DNA from: Bacteroidaceae bacterium
GTDB taxonomy: Bacteria; Bacteroidota; Bacteroidia; Bacteroidales; Bacteroidaceae
Reading direction: 5' to 3'
Length of the DNA: 11,137 nt
Assembly (NCBI GenBank): GCA_016284115.1
Contig: JAEEOD010000273.1
Coordinates: forward strand, 1 to 11,137
Below are positions 1-8,600 of this stretch, piece by piece. The notes under the pieces are model-generated. The model saw nothing but the letters and a program-made list of their open reading frames with translations, was not told the origin of the DNA and made no database searches. The translations under genes and the position numbers were made by a program. Each line of letters begins with the position of its first letter. Position 1 is the stretch's first letter.

Positions 1-1547
1 CTCAACAACTGCATACCATCGACAAAGAGATTGCAGAGATGAGCGTATGGGGCGATTTCGATTGGCAAGCTATTCGTAACTTGGAAAAAGCAGGCTATCA
101 TATTCAGTTCTATGCCTGCTCAGAACGTGAATTCAACCCTAAGTGGGAAGAATTGTGTGATATTGTCGTTATCGACAAGACTGTAGGCCGCATGAGTTTC
201 GTGACAATCTCTCATGATCCCGTTCATCTGGAGATTGAGCCCGTTCGATTGCCTGAGTTGAGCCTAACGCAGTTGGAAGCTAAAAAAACGAAAGTACAGG
301 AAGAACTCACCGCTGTTAAAGATCAACTTACCCAGTATTGCTTGGCCAACTACAATACCTTGGTACAGTATAACAAAGAGCTTGATGGTGATATTGACCT
401 AATAAAGGTGCGCCTCGATGGTGAGCCTCAGGCTGAGGGTGCTGTGATGGTTATGGAAGGCTGGATTCCTATAGAGAACGAGCAGCCGGTGAAAGAATTC
501 CTCGATCAGAGCAGTGTATATTATGAGATACGTGATACGCAGAAGGGTGATAATCCACCTATCAAGTTGAACAACAACTGGTTCGTGAAAATGTATGAGA
601 CATTGACCGACATGTACGGCATGCCAAATTACACTGAGTTTGACCCTACACCGCTCATTGCTCCGTTCTTCTCATTGTTTTTTGCCTTCTGTTTGGGTGA
701 CGCAGGCTATGGTCTGGTGCTCATTGTCTTAGGTATGATACTGAAGAAGAAGATGCCTGATATGAAAGGCATCATGAACCTGGTGATATCTTTAGGTGTG
801 TTCACTGCTATCTTCGGCACAATATTAGGTACGTTCTTCGGTATTAATATCTACGAAGCTACCTGGGTACCAGAAGGTTTAAAGGCATTCATGGTATCTG
901 GTAAGGTGGAAATAGCAGGTGGTACATACGACAAGCAGATGATTTTGGCTTTAGGCATTGGTGTGGTGCACACCATCATCGCTATGCTTATCAAGGCTTT
1001 GGTACAGACCTCTCGCTTTGGCTTTAAGAATGCCTTAGGCGCTTGGGGTTGGTTCCTCCTGATAGGCTTTGGTACTATTGTTGCTACCTTCATGTTCCTG
1101 AACTTGATACCAGAAGACATATCTAAGTGGGCATTGATAGGCATAGGTGCTGTTGCAGCTATCGGAATCTACCTGCTCAATGATTTGCATCGCAACGTGT
1201 TTGTAAACATTGGAGCTGGTGTGTGGGATACATACAACATGGCTACTGGTCTGATGGGTGATATCCTTTCCTATATGCGTCTCTATGCCTTAGGCTTGGC
1301 AGGTGGTATGTTGGGAGGTGTGTTCAACTCATTGGGTCTTATGGTACAGGATAGTTTGGGTGGCATTCCTGGTTGGGTTGTGTGTTGCATTATTCTGGTA
1401 TTGGGTCATGCATTCAACATTGCCATGTCGTGTATCAGTGCCTTTGTTCACCCTTTGCGTTTGAATTTCGTAGAATATTTCAAGAATTCAGGTTACGAGG
1501 GTACTGGTGTGCTCTATAATCCTTTTACGAATATCGATAAGAAATAA
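1..1547 (+). CDS. ntpI: V-type ATP synthase subunit I (5' partial)
   Basis: This is the large membrane subunit of the V/A-type ATPase. It forms the ion half-channels next to the rotor ring and, through its cytosolic arm, anchors the peripheral stalks. The reading frame is open to the left edge (codons from base 3), so the ATG at 39 is internal and the gene starts outside the window. About 514 residues are present; I expect roughly 90 are missing, judging from a usual length near 600. A helix-rich, probably coiled-coil cytosolic stretch (about 255-425) is followed by several membrane helices from about base 650. The family signature GDAGYGL lies near 700. The segment YMRLYALGLAGG has its Arg codon at 1278, matching the conserved channel arginine that faces the rotor carboxylate. 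Subunit K follows after 33 bp in the same operon. I am sure of the family; the sodium or proton preference cannot be read from this subunit. Confidence 0.95.
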   Translation, partial: QQLHTIDKEIAEMSVWGDFDWQAIRNLEKAGYHIQFYACSEREFNPKWEELCDIVVIDKTVGRMSFVTISHDPVHLEIEPVRLPELSLTQLEAKKTKVQEELTAVKDQLTQYCLANYNTLVQYNKELDGDIDLIKVRLDGEPQAEGAVMVMEGWIPIENEQPVKEFLDQSSVYYEIRDTQKGDNPPIKLNNNWFVKMYETLTDMYGMPNYTEFDPTPLIAPFFSLFFAFCLGDAGYGLVLIVLGMILKKKMPDMKGIMNLVISLGVFTAIFGTILGTFFGINIYEATWVPEGLKAFMVSGKVEIAGGTYDKQMILALGIGVVHTIIAMLIKALVQTSRFGFKNALGAWGWFLLIGFGTIVATFMFLNLIPEDISKWALIGIGAVAAIGIYLLNDLHRNVFVNIGAGVWDTYNMATGLMGDILSYMRLYALGLAGGMLGGVFNSLGLMVQDSLGGIPGWVVCCIILVLGHAFNIAMSCISAFVHPLRLNFVEYFKNSGYEGTGVLYNPFTNIDKK

Positions 1548-1574
1548 CAAATAATTAATAACAAATAAAATTAA

Positions 1575-2006
<432 letters not shown>

Positions 2007-2038
2007 GCTTTGCCATCAGCCTTAAATAAGGCATATAT

Positions 2039-2092
2039 AGTCCGCTTTTTGATGCGAAAGAAAAAATCGTATCAAGAAGCGGGCTTTTTTTT
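2039..2092 (+). terminator. Rho-independent terminator of the V-ATPase operon
   Basis: A 19-bp stem pairs 2039-2057 with 2067-2085, with a 9-base A-rich loop. Every mismatch in the stem is a G-U wobble (three in all). A run of eight T residues (2085-2092) follows at once. It lies 32 bp after the subunit K stop, and the next gene has its own promoter element downstream, so it separates the two operons. Confidence 0.9.
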
Positions 2093-2126
2093 GTGTATAG
2101 CTTACCTTAATTTCGATAATTTTCCG

Positions 2127-2134
2127 TACCTTTG
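2127..2134 (+). promoter_or_regulatory. -7 element of the glycogen operon promoter
   Basis: TACCTTTG matches the Bacteroidota -7 consensus TAnnTTTG exactly. I found no good TTTG -33 box 19-21 bp upstream, so the promoter is either weak at -33 or helped by an activator. Eighteen bases separate the box from the ATG at 2153, so the leader would be only about 10-14 bases if transcription starts at the usual distance. Confidence 0.65.
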
Positions 2135-2152
2135 CAGTCAAATTAAGAAAAG

Positions 2153-3820
2153 ATGATTAGTGAAACATTAATGACCCCCGATTACATTTTTGAAGCAAGT
2201 TGGGAAGTGTGTAATAAGGTGGGTGGTATCTATACAGTGCTCTCTACAAGGGCGAAGACACTGCAGGAACAACTGCGGAATAGAGTTATTTTCATCGGGC
2301 CTGATATTTGGCAAGGCAAAGATAATCCTACATTTATTGAATCTTCATCACTCTACCCTGCATGGGCTGAGTATGCCATCCATCATGATGGTTTGAAAGT
2401 GAGGGTAGGGCGATGGAACATCCCCGGTGAGCCTGTGGTAGTGTTAGTGGACTTTATGCCTTTCTTTGCTCAGAAGAATGAGATTTATAGTCGCATGTGG
2501 GAAGACTATGGCGTTGACTCGCTCCATGCCTATGGCGACTATGATGAGAGCTGCATGTTTGCTATTGCTGCTGCTAAGGTAGCAGAAAGCTTCTACCGCT
2601 ATAATCTGACTTTCAACGATAAGGTGGTATTCCAGGCACACGAGTGGATGACGGGCATGAGTGCCCTCTATCTTCAGAAGAACGTGCCAGAGATAGCCAC
2701 AATCTTTACCACTCATGCTACATCTATAGGTCGTTCTATTGCAGGCAACAACAAGCCTCTCTACGACTACTTGTTTGCCTATAATGGCGATCAGATGGCA
2801 GAAGAACTCAACATGCAGTCAAAGCATTCCATCGAGAAGCAGACAGCCCATTCTGTAGACTGCTTCACCACGGTGAGCGAGATTACCAACAAAGAATGCA
2901 AAGAACTGCTAGACAAGCCAGCTGATGTGGTGTTGGTAAATGGCTTTGAAGATGATTTTGTACCGAAGGCTTCTACCTATACAGGCAAGATGAAACGTGC
3001 CCGTAAGAGCATGTTACGTGTTGCCAACTGCCTCTTGGGTGAGACATTTGAGGAAGATACCATTATTATTGGTACCAGCGGACGTTATGAATTCAAGAAT
3101 AAGGGTATCGATGTGTTTATCGATGCGATGCATCGTCTGAATAAGTGTCCTGAATTAAATCATAAAGTATTGGCATTTATCAATGTTCCAGCTTGGACAT
3201 TGGAGCCTCGCACTGATCTTCAGGCACGTTTGGCTACGTACAAAGAATATGATGCACCGCTTAATCAGCCCTATATCACCCATTGGCTTCACAATATGGA
3301 CGAAGACAAGGTGCTGGGCATGATGCATTATCTGGGCATGAACAACAGTGTGTACGATAAAGTGAAGGTCATTTTTGTGCCATGCTATCTCAATGGTGAC
3401 GATGGCATCTTCAACAAGAGTTATTATGACTTGATGGTGGGTAACGACTTGAGTGTTTATGCGTCCTACTATGAGCCATGGGGTTATACACCACTTGAAA
3501 GCGTGGCATTCCACGTACCCACCATCACCACTGACCTGGCAGGTTTTGGCTTGTGGGTGAAAGATATGGACAATGTAAAAGGTATATCAGATGGAGTTGA
3601 AGTACTTCACCGATCTGATTATAACTATCATGAAGTTGCAGACGAAGTGCGTGACACCACACTGGGTTTCCTGCGTCTGGATAAGAACCAAGTGAAGGCA
3701 GCCCGCAGGCGTGCTGCAGCTATTGCAGAAAAAGCACTGTGGAAGCACTTCATTACTTATTATTATGAGGCTTATGACTTTGCGCTACGTCGTGCAAGGA
3801 TTCGTCAGCTTAATGGTTAA
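2153..3820 (+). CDS. Eukaryote-like glycogen synthase (GT3 family)
   Basis: This enzyme adds glucose from a nucleotide sugar (UDP-glucose in characterised GT3 enzymes) to the non-reducing end of alpha-1,4-glucan in the cytoplasm. The N-terminal acceptor-side motif EASWEVCNKVGGIYTVLSTR, then FQAHEW and TIFTTHATSIGR, are typical of animal and yeast glycogen synthases rather than bacterial GlgA (GT5). The donor-side segment GRYEFKNKG (Arg311, Lys315) and the retaining E-x7-E motif EPWGYTPLE (Glu441 and Glu449) are intact. At 555 residues it lacks the longer terminal extensions that carry regulatory phosphorylation sites in animal and fungal enzymes (about 700 residues). The C-terminus keeps a basic helix with RRR at 518-520, discussed in the findings. 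The start is uncertain: the ATG at 2171 gives MTPDYIFEAS and also fits, while 2153 leaves a very short leader. A phosphorylase gene follows after 40 bp, which supports a glycogen storage operon. Confidence 0.93.
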   Translation: MISETLMTPDYIFEASWEVCNKVGGIYTVLSTRAKTLQEQLRNRVIFIGPDIWQGKDNPTFIESSSLYPAWAEYAIHHDGLKVRVGRWNIPGEPVVVLVDFMPFFAQKNEIYSRMWEDYGVDSLHAYGDYDESCMFAIAAAKVAESFYRYNLTFNDKVVFQAHEWMTGMSALYLQKNVPEIATIFTTHATSIGRSIAGNNKPLYDYLFAYNGDQMAEELNMQSKHSIEKQTAHSVDCFTTVSEITNKECKELLDKPADVVLVNGFEDDFVPKASTYTGKMKRARKSMLRVANCLLGETFEEDTIIIGTSGRYEFKNKGIDVFIDAMHRLNKCPELNHKVLAFINVPAWTLEPRTDLQARLATYKEYDAPLNQPYITHWLHNMDEDKVLGMMHYLGMNNSVYDKVKVIFVPCYLNGDDGIFNKSYYDLMVGNDLSVYASYYEPWGYTPLESVAFHVPTITTDLAGFGLWVKDMDNVKGISDGVEVLHRSDYNYHEVADEVRDTTLGFLRLDKNQVKAARRRAAAIAEKALWKHFITYYYEAYDFALRRARIRQLNG

Positions 3821-3860
3821 CTAAAAGAAAAAAAATCATTAACTAATCAAAGATTTACAA

Positions 3861-6434
3861 ATGAAAATCAAAGCAGATTATGCAAACACTCCACAATGGA
3901 AAGATCTTATAGTAAAGTCAAGTCTTCCAGAACAGCTGAAGTGTTTGGACGAAATTGCCCACAATATGTGGTGGGTATGGAACTACGAGGCTCGCGATTT
4001 GTTCCGTGACCTTGATCCTGAGCTTTATCATGATGTGAAGCATAATCCAGTGATGTTACTGGAGCGCCTCACCTATGCTCGTAAGGAGGAAATTATCAAG
4101 GATAAGGCATTGATGAAACGCATTAAGAATGTCTATGAGATGTTCCGCAACTATATGGATGTGAAGCCAGACAGCAATCGCCCGTCAGTGGCATACTTCT
4201 GTATGGAGTATGGTATTCATTCAGCCCTGAAGATTTACAGTGGCGGTTTGGGTATGTTGGCAGGTGACTATGTAAAAGAGGCTTCTGATTCCAACGTAGA
4301 TATGTGTGCTGTAGGTTTCCTCTATCGCTTTGGCTACTTTACCCAGAGCTTGAACATGGAAGGACAGCAGATAGCCAACTACGAAACACAGAACTTTAGC
4401 AGTCTGCCTATTGAGCGTCAGCTTGACAACAATGGTAACCCTATGGTGATTGACGTGCCTTATAACAACTACCTAGTACATGCTTTTGTCTGGCGTGTCA
4501 ACGTAGGTCGTGTAAAGCTCTACCTGCTGGATACCGACAATGAGATGAATTCAGAATACGACAAACCTATAACTCATGCCCTTTATGGTGGTGACTGGGA
4601 GAACCGTTTGAAACAGGAAATACTGCTTGGTATCGGTGGTATGTTGTTGCTGAAGAAGTTGGGCATCAAGAAAGATATCTATCATTGTAACGAAGGTCAC
4701 GCAGCGCTTTGCAATCTGCAGCGTTTGTGCGATTATATAGAGGGTGATGGTCTGTCATTTAATCAGGCACTCGAACTGGTACGTGCTAGCGGTTTATACA
4801 CTGTACACACTCCTGTTCCAGCAGGTCACGACTATTTCGACGAAGGTCTGTTTGGCAAGTACATGGGTAGCTATCCTAAGCGTTTAGGCATCAGTTGGGA
4901 CGAGTTCATTGGTATGGGCCGTACGAATCCTGATGATCATGGTGAGAAATTCTGTATGTCCACCTTTGCTTGCAACACCTGCCAGGAAGTAAATGGTGTA
5001 TCTATGTTGCATGGCTGGGTGAGCCAGAAAATGTTTGCTCCTATATGGAACGGCTATTTCCCACAGGAGAACCATGTAGGCTATGTGACCAACGGCGTTC
5101 ATTTCCCCACTTGGTGTGCTACCGAATGGCGTCATCTCTATGCTAAGTATTTTGACGAAAAACATTTGAGTGATCAGTCCAATGAGGAAATCTGGCATGG
5201 CATTTACAACTGTCCAGACGAAGAAATCTGGGCGACTCGTATGGCTTTAAAGAAGAAACTGTTTGAATATATCCAAGAGCAGTTCCGTGAAACTTGGCTG
5301 AAGAATCAGGGTGACCCACAGCGTGTTGTGAAGCTTATGGGCCGTATCAACCCTAATTCACTGGTTATTGGTTTCTGTCGTCGTTTCGCAACTTATAAGC
5401 GTGCACACTTGTTGTTTACCGATATTGAACGTTTGAAGAAGATTGTCAACGATCCTGAGCATCCAGTAATCTTCCTCTTCGCAGGTAAGGCCCATCCCGC
5501 AGATGGCGCTGGTCAGGGATTGATCAAGAAGATATTTGAAATTTCACAACGTCCTGAGTTCATAGGAAAGGTTATTTTCCTCGAGGACTATGACTTCCTC
5601 TTGGCTCGTCGTTTGGTGAGTGGTGTAGATATTTGGATGAACACACCGACACGCCCATTAGAGGCTTCTGGTACATCAGGAGAGAAGGCTGAGATGAATG
5701 GTGTTGTCAACCTCAGTGTGAAAGACGGTTGGTGGTTGGAAGGCTATCGTGAAGGCGCTGGTTGGGCTCTCACCGAGAAGCGTACTTACCAGAACCAGGA
5801 ACATCAGGATCAGCTGGATGCAGCTACCATTTACAACTTGTTGGAGAACGAGATTATCCCTCTGTACTTCAATAAGGACAAGAAGGGCATTTCTAAAGAT
5901 TGGATTAAAGTTATCAAAAATTCCATTGCACAGATTGCACCTCATTATACTATGAAACGTCAGTTGGATGATTACTATAATAAGTTCTACATCAAGCAGG
6001 CTAAGCGTTTCAAGGAGATTGCTAAGGACAACTTCCGCCTGGCCAAGGATATTGCCCAGTGGAAGGAAGCTGTGGCTGAGCGTTGGGATGCCATTCGCGT
6101 GGTTTCATGCTCATGGGATTTTCCTGCTGGTGGTATCGAGGCAGGTACTGAATATTCTATCAGGTATGTCATCGATGAACAGGGTCTCGACGATGCAGTA
6201 GGTCTTGAGAAGGTGAATGTATATATTAATAAGGATGGTGAGGAGCGTGTATTTAATGTAGAGCCATTACAGCTCACTGGTCGTGAAGGCAACAATTATA
6301 TCTTTGAGGCTAAGCTCTCACCCAATCAGTTCGGACAGTACAAGAGCGCTATCCGTATGTATCCACGTAACAAGCAGTTGCCACACCGTCAGGACTTCTG
6401 CTATGTGAAGTGGCTAGAACTTCCTCAGATTTAA
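3861..6434 (+). CDS. glgP: Alpha-glucan (glycogen/maltodextrin) phosphorylase, GT35
   Basis: This pyridoxal-phosphate enzyme splits alpha-1,4-glucan with phosphate to release glucose-1-phosphate. The 857-residue protein has the layout of the short prokaryotic phosphorylase subfamily (TIGR02094 type). An N-terminal DUF3417-like region (about 10-110, with HNMWWVWN at 34-41) is followed by the catalytic core with MEYGI (115-119), [10 protein letters not shown] (127-136), HCNEGHAAL (275-283), RRFATYKR (507-514) and GKAHPADG (542-549). The cofactor lysine is Lys609 in [14 protein letters not shown], where the muscle and E. coli type has GTGNMK. A C-terminal extension from about residue 745 to the end has a beta-rich look and is common in this subfamily. 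The allosteric N-terminus of animal phosphorylases is absent. It shares an operon with the GT3 synthase, I see no separate promoter in the 40-bp gap, and a terminator follows 24 bp after the stop. Confidence 0.95.
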   Translation: MKIKADYANTPQWKDLIVKSSLPEQLKCLDEIAHNMWWVWNYEARDLFRDLDPELYHDVKHNPVMLLERLTYARKEEIIKDKALMKRIKNVYEMFRNYMDVKPDSNRPSVAYFCMEYGIHSALKIYSGGLGMLAGDYVKEASDSNVDMCAVGFLYRFGYFTQSLNMEGQQIANYETQNFSSLPIERQLDNNGNPMVIDVPYNNYLVHAFVWRVNVGRVKLYLLDTDNEMNSEYDKPITHALYGGDWENRLKQEILLGIGGMLLLKKLGIKKDIYHCNEGHAALCNLQRLCDYIEGDGLSFNQALELVRASGLYTVHTPVPAGHDYFDEGLFGKYMGSYPKRLGISWDEFIGMGRTNPDDHGEKFCMSTFACNTCQEVNGVSMLHGWVSQKMFAPIWNGYFPQENHVGYVTNGVHFPTWCATEWRHLYAKYFDEKHLSDQSNEEIWHGIYNCPDEEIWATRMALKKKLFEYIQEQFRETWLKNQGDPQRVVKLMGRINPNSLVIGFCRRFATYKRAHLLFTDIERLKKIVNDPEHPVIFLFAGKAHPADGAGQGLIKKIFEISQRPEFIGKVIFLEDYDFLLARRLVSGVDIWMNTPTRPLEASGTSGEKAEMNGVVNLSVKDGWWLEGYREGAGWALTEKRTYQNQEHQDQLDAATIYNLLENEIIPLYFNKDKKGISKDWIKVIKNSIAQIAPHYTMKRQLDDYYNKFYIKQAKRFKEIAKDNFRLAKDIAQWKEAVAERWDAIRVVSCSWDFPAGGIEAGTEYSIRYVIDEQGLDDAVGLEKVNVYINKDGEERVFNVEPLQLTGREGNNYIFEAKLSPNQFGQYKSAIRMYPRNKQLPHRQDFCYVKWLELPQI

Positions 6435-6458
6435 CTATGGCTTTTGGTCATTGACTAT

Positions 6459-6490
6459 AAAAAAGGCTGCTCAAAAGAGCAGCTTTTTTT
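6459..6490. terminator. Bidirectional terminator between convergent genes
   Basis: The 7-bp stem GCTGCTC/GAGCAGC (6466-6472 with 6477-6483) has an AAAA loop and is flanked by A6 on the left and T7 on the right, which extend the pairing. The U-run works for the plus-strand phosphorylase and the A-run becomes a U-run for the minus-strand dehydratase. It lies 24 bp after one stop codon and 29 bp after the other, so it can serve both genes. Confidence 0.88.
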
Positions 6491-6519
6491 ATGGCCAATA
6501 ATCATATTTCAATTCCTAA

Positions 6520-8424
6520 TCATTTTTGATCCAACTTTTCAAAGATGGAATTTTTGCTCACATACTCTGGTACTAATTCCTTCATCTTTTCTACAATCTT
6601 CATCTGGTCGTAAGTAGTTGCCACCTCTTCCAACTCATCAATTTTTTTCTTCACCTCGTCGTAGTCGTACTCACGAACCTCAGCTATCATAATCTTGTCA
6701 TTGTAGGTTGGTTTCGTATGCTCCTTGTCGTTCAACAGCACTTCATAGAGTTTTTCACCGTGACGTAGACCAGTAAATTTGATTTGGATGTCACTGCGTC
6801 CTGACAGACTAATCATCTGCTTTGCCAAGTCGAGAATCTTAACAGGCTTGCCCATGTCGAAGATATAAATCTCACCACCATTACCCATGCTACCAGCTTC
6901 AAGCACTAATCGGCAAGCCTCGGGAATGGTCATGAAGTAGCGGATAATCTCAGGATGTGTCACTGTCACAGGGCCGCCCTGCTCAATCTGTTTACGGAAC
7001 AGCGGAATGACAGAACCATTTGAGCCTAGTACATTTCCGAATCGGGTAGTGATGAACTGCGTAACTTTATTACCATCGCGTTCCAATTTCTTGGCTAAAG
7101 ACTGCACGTAGATTTCGCAGATACGTTTAGAGCAGCCCATCACATTCGATGGATTCACAGCCTTATCGGTAGATATCATTACAAACTTTTCGGTCTGGTA
7201 TTTCACGGCCAGGTCAGCTAGAATGCGTGTACCCGTTACATTGTTCTGAATAGCTTCAGAGGCATTGTCCTCCATCATCGGCACATGCTTGTAGGCTGCA
7301 GCGTGGAACACATACTGCGGACGATATAGTGCAAAAATCTGCTCCATGCGAGTAGCATTGGAAATGTCAGCTACAATAGTCTCTGCTTCAATCTCCACCC
7401 ATTTTGATTGCAATTCTAAACGAATATCATGCAGCGGAGTCTCAGCCTGATCAATCAACACTAGGTTATAGGGGTTAAACGATGCTACCTGCCGAACAAT
7501 TTCACTGCCGATAGAACCTGCAGCACCGGTTATCATCACTCGCTTTCCTTCCAAGTGGGATGCAATCTTATGCATGTCGATCTGGATAGGGTCGCGCTGC
7601 AACAAGTCCTCAATTTGGAGTTCCTTCAATTGCACGATGTTATGTGTGTTCTGATTCCACTCACTCAAGTTAGGCAGTACTAAAATCTTAATGTTACGTG
7701 ACAATAATTGTTCGGTGAACGAAGTGTCCTTCAACTTATCCATGTTATAAGGCGTCACAATCACCGCATGAATATTCTTTTCCTCTAATATATTAATCAA
7801 TTCGCTGTCGAAAGGATAAACTTTTACGCCCATGATGACCTTGTCGATAAAGGCTTGGTCACTCGATATAAAGCCTTTCAAACGATATTTATAGTGTGAT
7901 TTAGATCGGATAGATTTGGCAATGTCAACGCCATATTCTCGTGTACCAAATATAAATACGTTTGTACCATGTTTCCCGTCAAAACTAACATACTCATATA
8001 TTACCTTGATTAAAACGCGTATACCTGCCATCGCAGCAAATGAAAACACGTACGAGATGAGTAGCACGCTGATGGGGAGAAATTCGTAGTCAAAGGCCAA
8101 TTCGCAAATGATGCTGATAATCACCAACAGCAAATGACCGATGGTAAGAGACACGAAAATATGCATGATATCTACGAATGACGAGAATCGGATAACATTG
8201 GCATAAGTGTGGAATACCTTGAAGAATATCATGTTCACAAGCAGTATCCATAGGATGGCTTTGCCCAAAATACTGTCGGAGGAAAAAACCGTTGTGAAAT
8301 CATAACGTAATAGGCAAGCCATGACTACCGATAAGGCTACCATAAATATGTCTAGGAGGAAGATGCACCAAATAGGTAACACTCGCTCTGATATATAGTT
8401 TTGAATGATATTACTAACTTTCAT
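6520..8424 (-). CDS. Membrane-bound NDP-sugar 4,6-dehydratase (WbpM/PglF/CapD type)
   Basis: This is a long-form polysaccharide biosynthesis protein of the extended short-chain dehydrogenase family. Characterised relatives convert UDP-GlcNAc to the 4-keto-6-deoxy sugar at the inner membrane, the first step toward bacillosamine- or QuiNAc/FucNAc-type sugars. About four membrane helices (16-40, 54-70, 87-107, 115-140) precede a first Rossmann-like domain (GTNVFIFGTREYG, 153-165) and the catalytic SDR domain. That domain has the NAD-binding TGAAGSIGSE (299-308), HAAAYKHVPMME (374-385) and STDKAVNP (418-425). In MGCSK (429-433) Met429 replaces the usual SDR tyrosine, while Lys433 and the Thr419-Asp420-Lys421 triad remain, as in WbpM and PglF. 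The 634-residue length is typical. It is monocistronic here, convergent with glgP and divergent from the secreted-protein gene, with no glycosyltransferase or flippase beside it. The exact sugar substrate is inferred. Confidence 0.92.
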   Translation of the reverse strand: MKVSNIIQNYISERVLPIWCIFLLDIFMVALSVVMACLLRYDFTTVFSSDSILGKAILWILLVNMIFFKVFHTYANVIRFSSFVDIMHIFVSLTIGHLLLVIISIICELAFDYEFLPISVLLISYVFSFAAMAGIRVLIKVIYEYVSFDGKHGTNVFIFGTREYGVDIAKSIRSKSHYKYRLKGFISSDQAFIDKVIMGVKVYPFDSELINILEEKNIHAVIVTPYNMDKLKDTSFTEQLLSRNIKILVLPNLSEWNQNTHNIVQLKELQIEDLLQRDPIQIDMHKIASHLEGKRVMITGAAGSIGSEIVRQVASFNPYNLVLIDQAETPLHDIRLELQSKWVEIEAETIVADISNATRMEQIFALYRPQYVFHAAAYKHVPMMEDNASEAIQNNVTGTRILADLAVKYQTEKFVMISTDKAVNPSNVMGCSKRICEIYVQSLAKKLERDGNKVTQFITTRFGNVLGSNGSVIPLFRKQIEQGGPVTVTHPEIIRYFMTIPEACRLVLEAGSMGNGGEIYIFDMGKPVKILDLAKQMISLSGRSDIQIKFTGLRHGEKLYEVLLNDKEHTKPTYNDKIMIAEVREYDYDEVKKKIDELEEVATTYDQMKIVEKMKELVPEYVSKNSIFEKLDQK

Positions 8425-8442
8425 ACATTACGTATTTTATTG

Positions 8443-8450
8443 CAAAGATA
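8443..8450 (-). promoter_or_regulatory. -7 element of the dehydratase promoter
   Basis: Read on the minus strand this is TATCTTTG, an exact TAnnTTTG match. It ends 18 bases before the ATG at 8424. The nearest minus-strand TTTG (8470-8467) leaves a spacer of only 16 bp, shorter than the usual 19-21, so the -33 element is poor or absent. Confidence 0.6.
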
Positions 8451-8520
8451 GCTTGTTTTTCCCAATCAAAAAACAATTTAGTTAAAAAAAACAATGATAA
8501 CAAAGAAAAAGTGAAAATAA

Positions 8521-8552
8521 TTTGCTTGAGTGCGCAGTAATGATTACTTTCG
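8521..8552 (+). promoter_or_regulatory. Predicted Bacteroidota promoter for the Trp-repeat protein gene
   Basis: TTTG at 8521-8524 and TACTTTCG at 8545-8552 are separated by 20 bp, which fits the TTTG-N(19-21)-TAnnTTTG promoter of Bacteroidota with one mismatch in the -7 box. Transcription would start near 8557-8560 and give a leader of about 40 bases. It faces away from the dehydratase promoter across a 176-bp AT-rich divergent region. Confidence 0.5.
8536..8548. promoter_or_regulatory. Inverted repeat overlapping the -7 box (candidate operator)
   Basis: AGTAAT-G-ATTACT is a perfect 6-bp inverted repeat around a single G. It covers the spacer and the first half of the predicted -7 element, where a bound dimeric regulator would block RNA polymerase. 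No regulator gene is nearby, so the operator role is inferred. Confidence 0.3.
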
Positions 8553-8562
8553 GGTGTTAAAA

Positions 8563-8582
8563 GAGTAAAAAGAAGTTTACTC
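8563..8582 (+). promoter_or_regulatory. Small hairpin in the 5' leader of the Trp-repeat protein gene
   Basis: GAGTAAA pairs with TTTACTC (7 bp) around the 6-base loop AAGAAG. It would sit at the very start of the mRNA, ending 18 bases before the ATG at 8601. No T-run follows, so it is not a terminator. A role in mRNA stability or translation control is possible but unproven. Confidence 0.35.
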
Positions 8583-8600
8583 ATTTAAATTTATAAAGAT

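Noticed and set aside
2019..2032. Short palindrome GCCTTAAATAAGGC after the subunit K stop
   Set aside because: It has only six pairs with a two-base gap and no T-run. The strong terminator at 2039-2092 follows at once, so no separate role is needed.
2444..3514. Antisense open frames inside the GT3 synthase gene (2444-2716, 3155-3514)
   Set aside because: The plus-strand frame has strong family motifs throughout. The antisense products show no recognisable domain and lie wholly inside it.
8517..8524. ATAATTTG-like sequence as a -7 box for the Trp-repeat gene
   Set aside because: The spacing between TA and TTTG is one base short of TAnnTTTG. Its TTTG serves better as the -33 box of the promoter at 8521-8552, with a 20-bp spacer.
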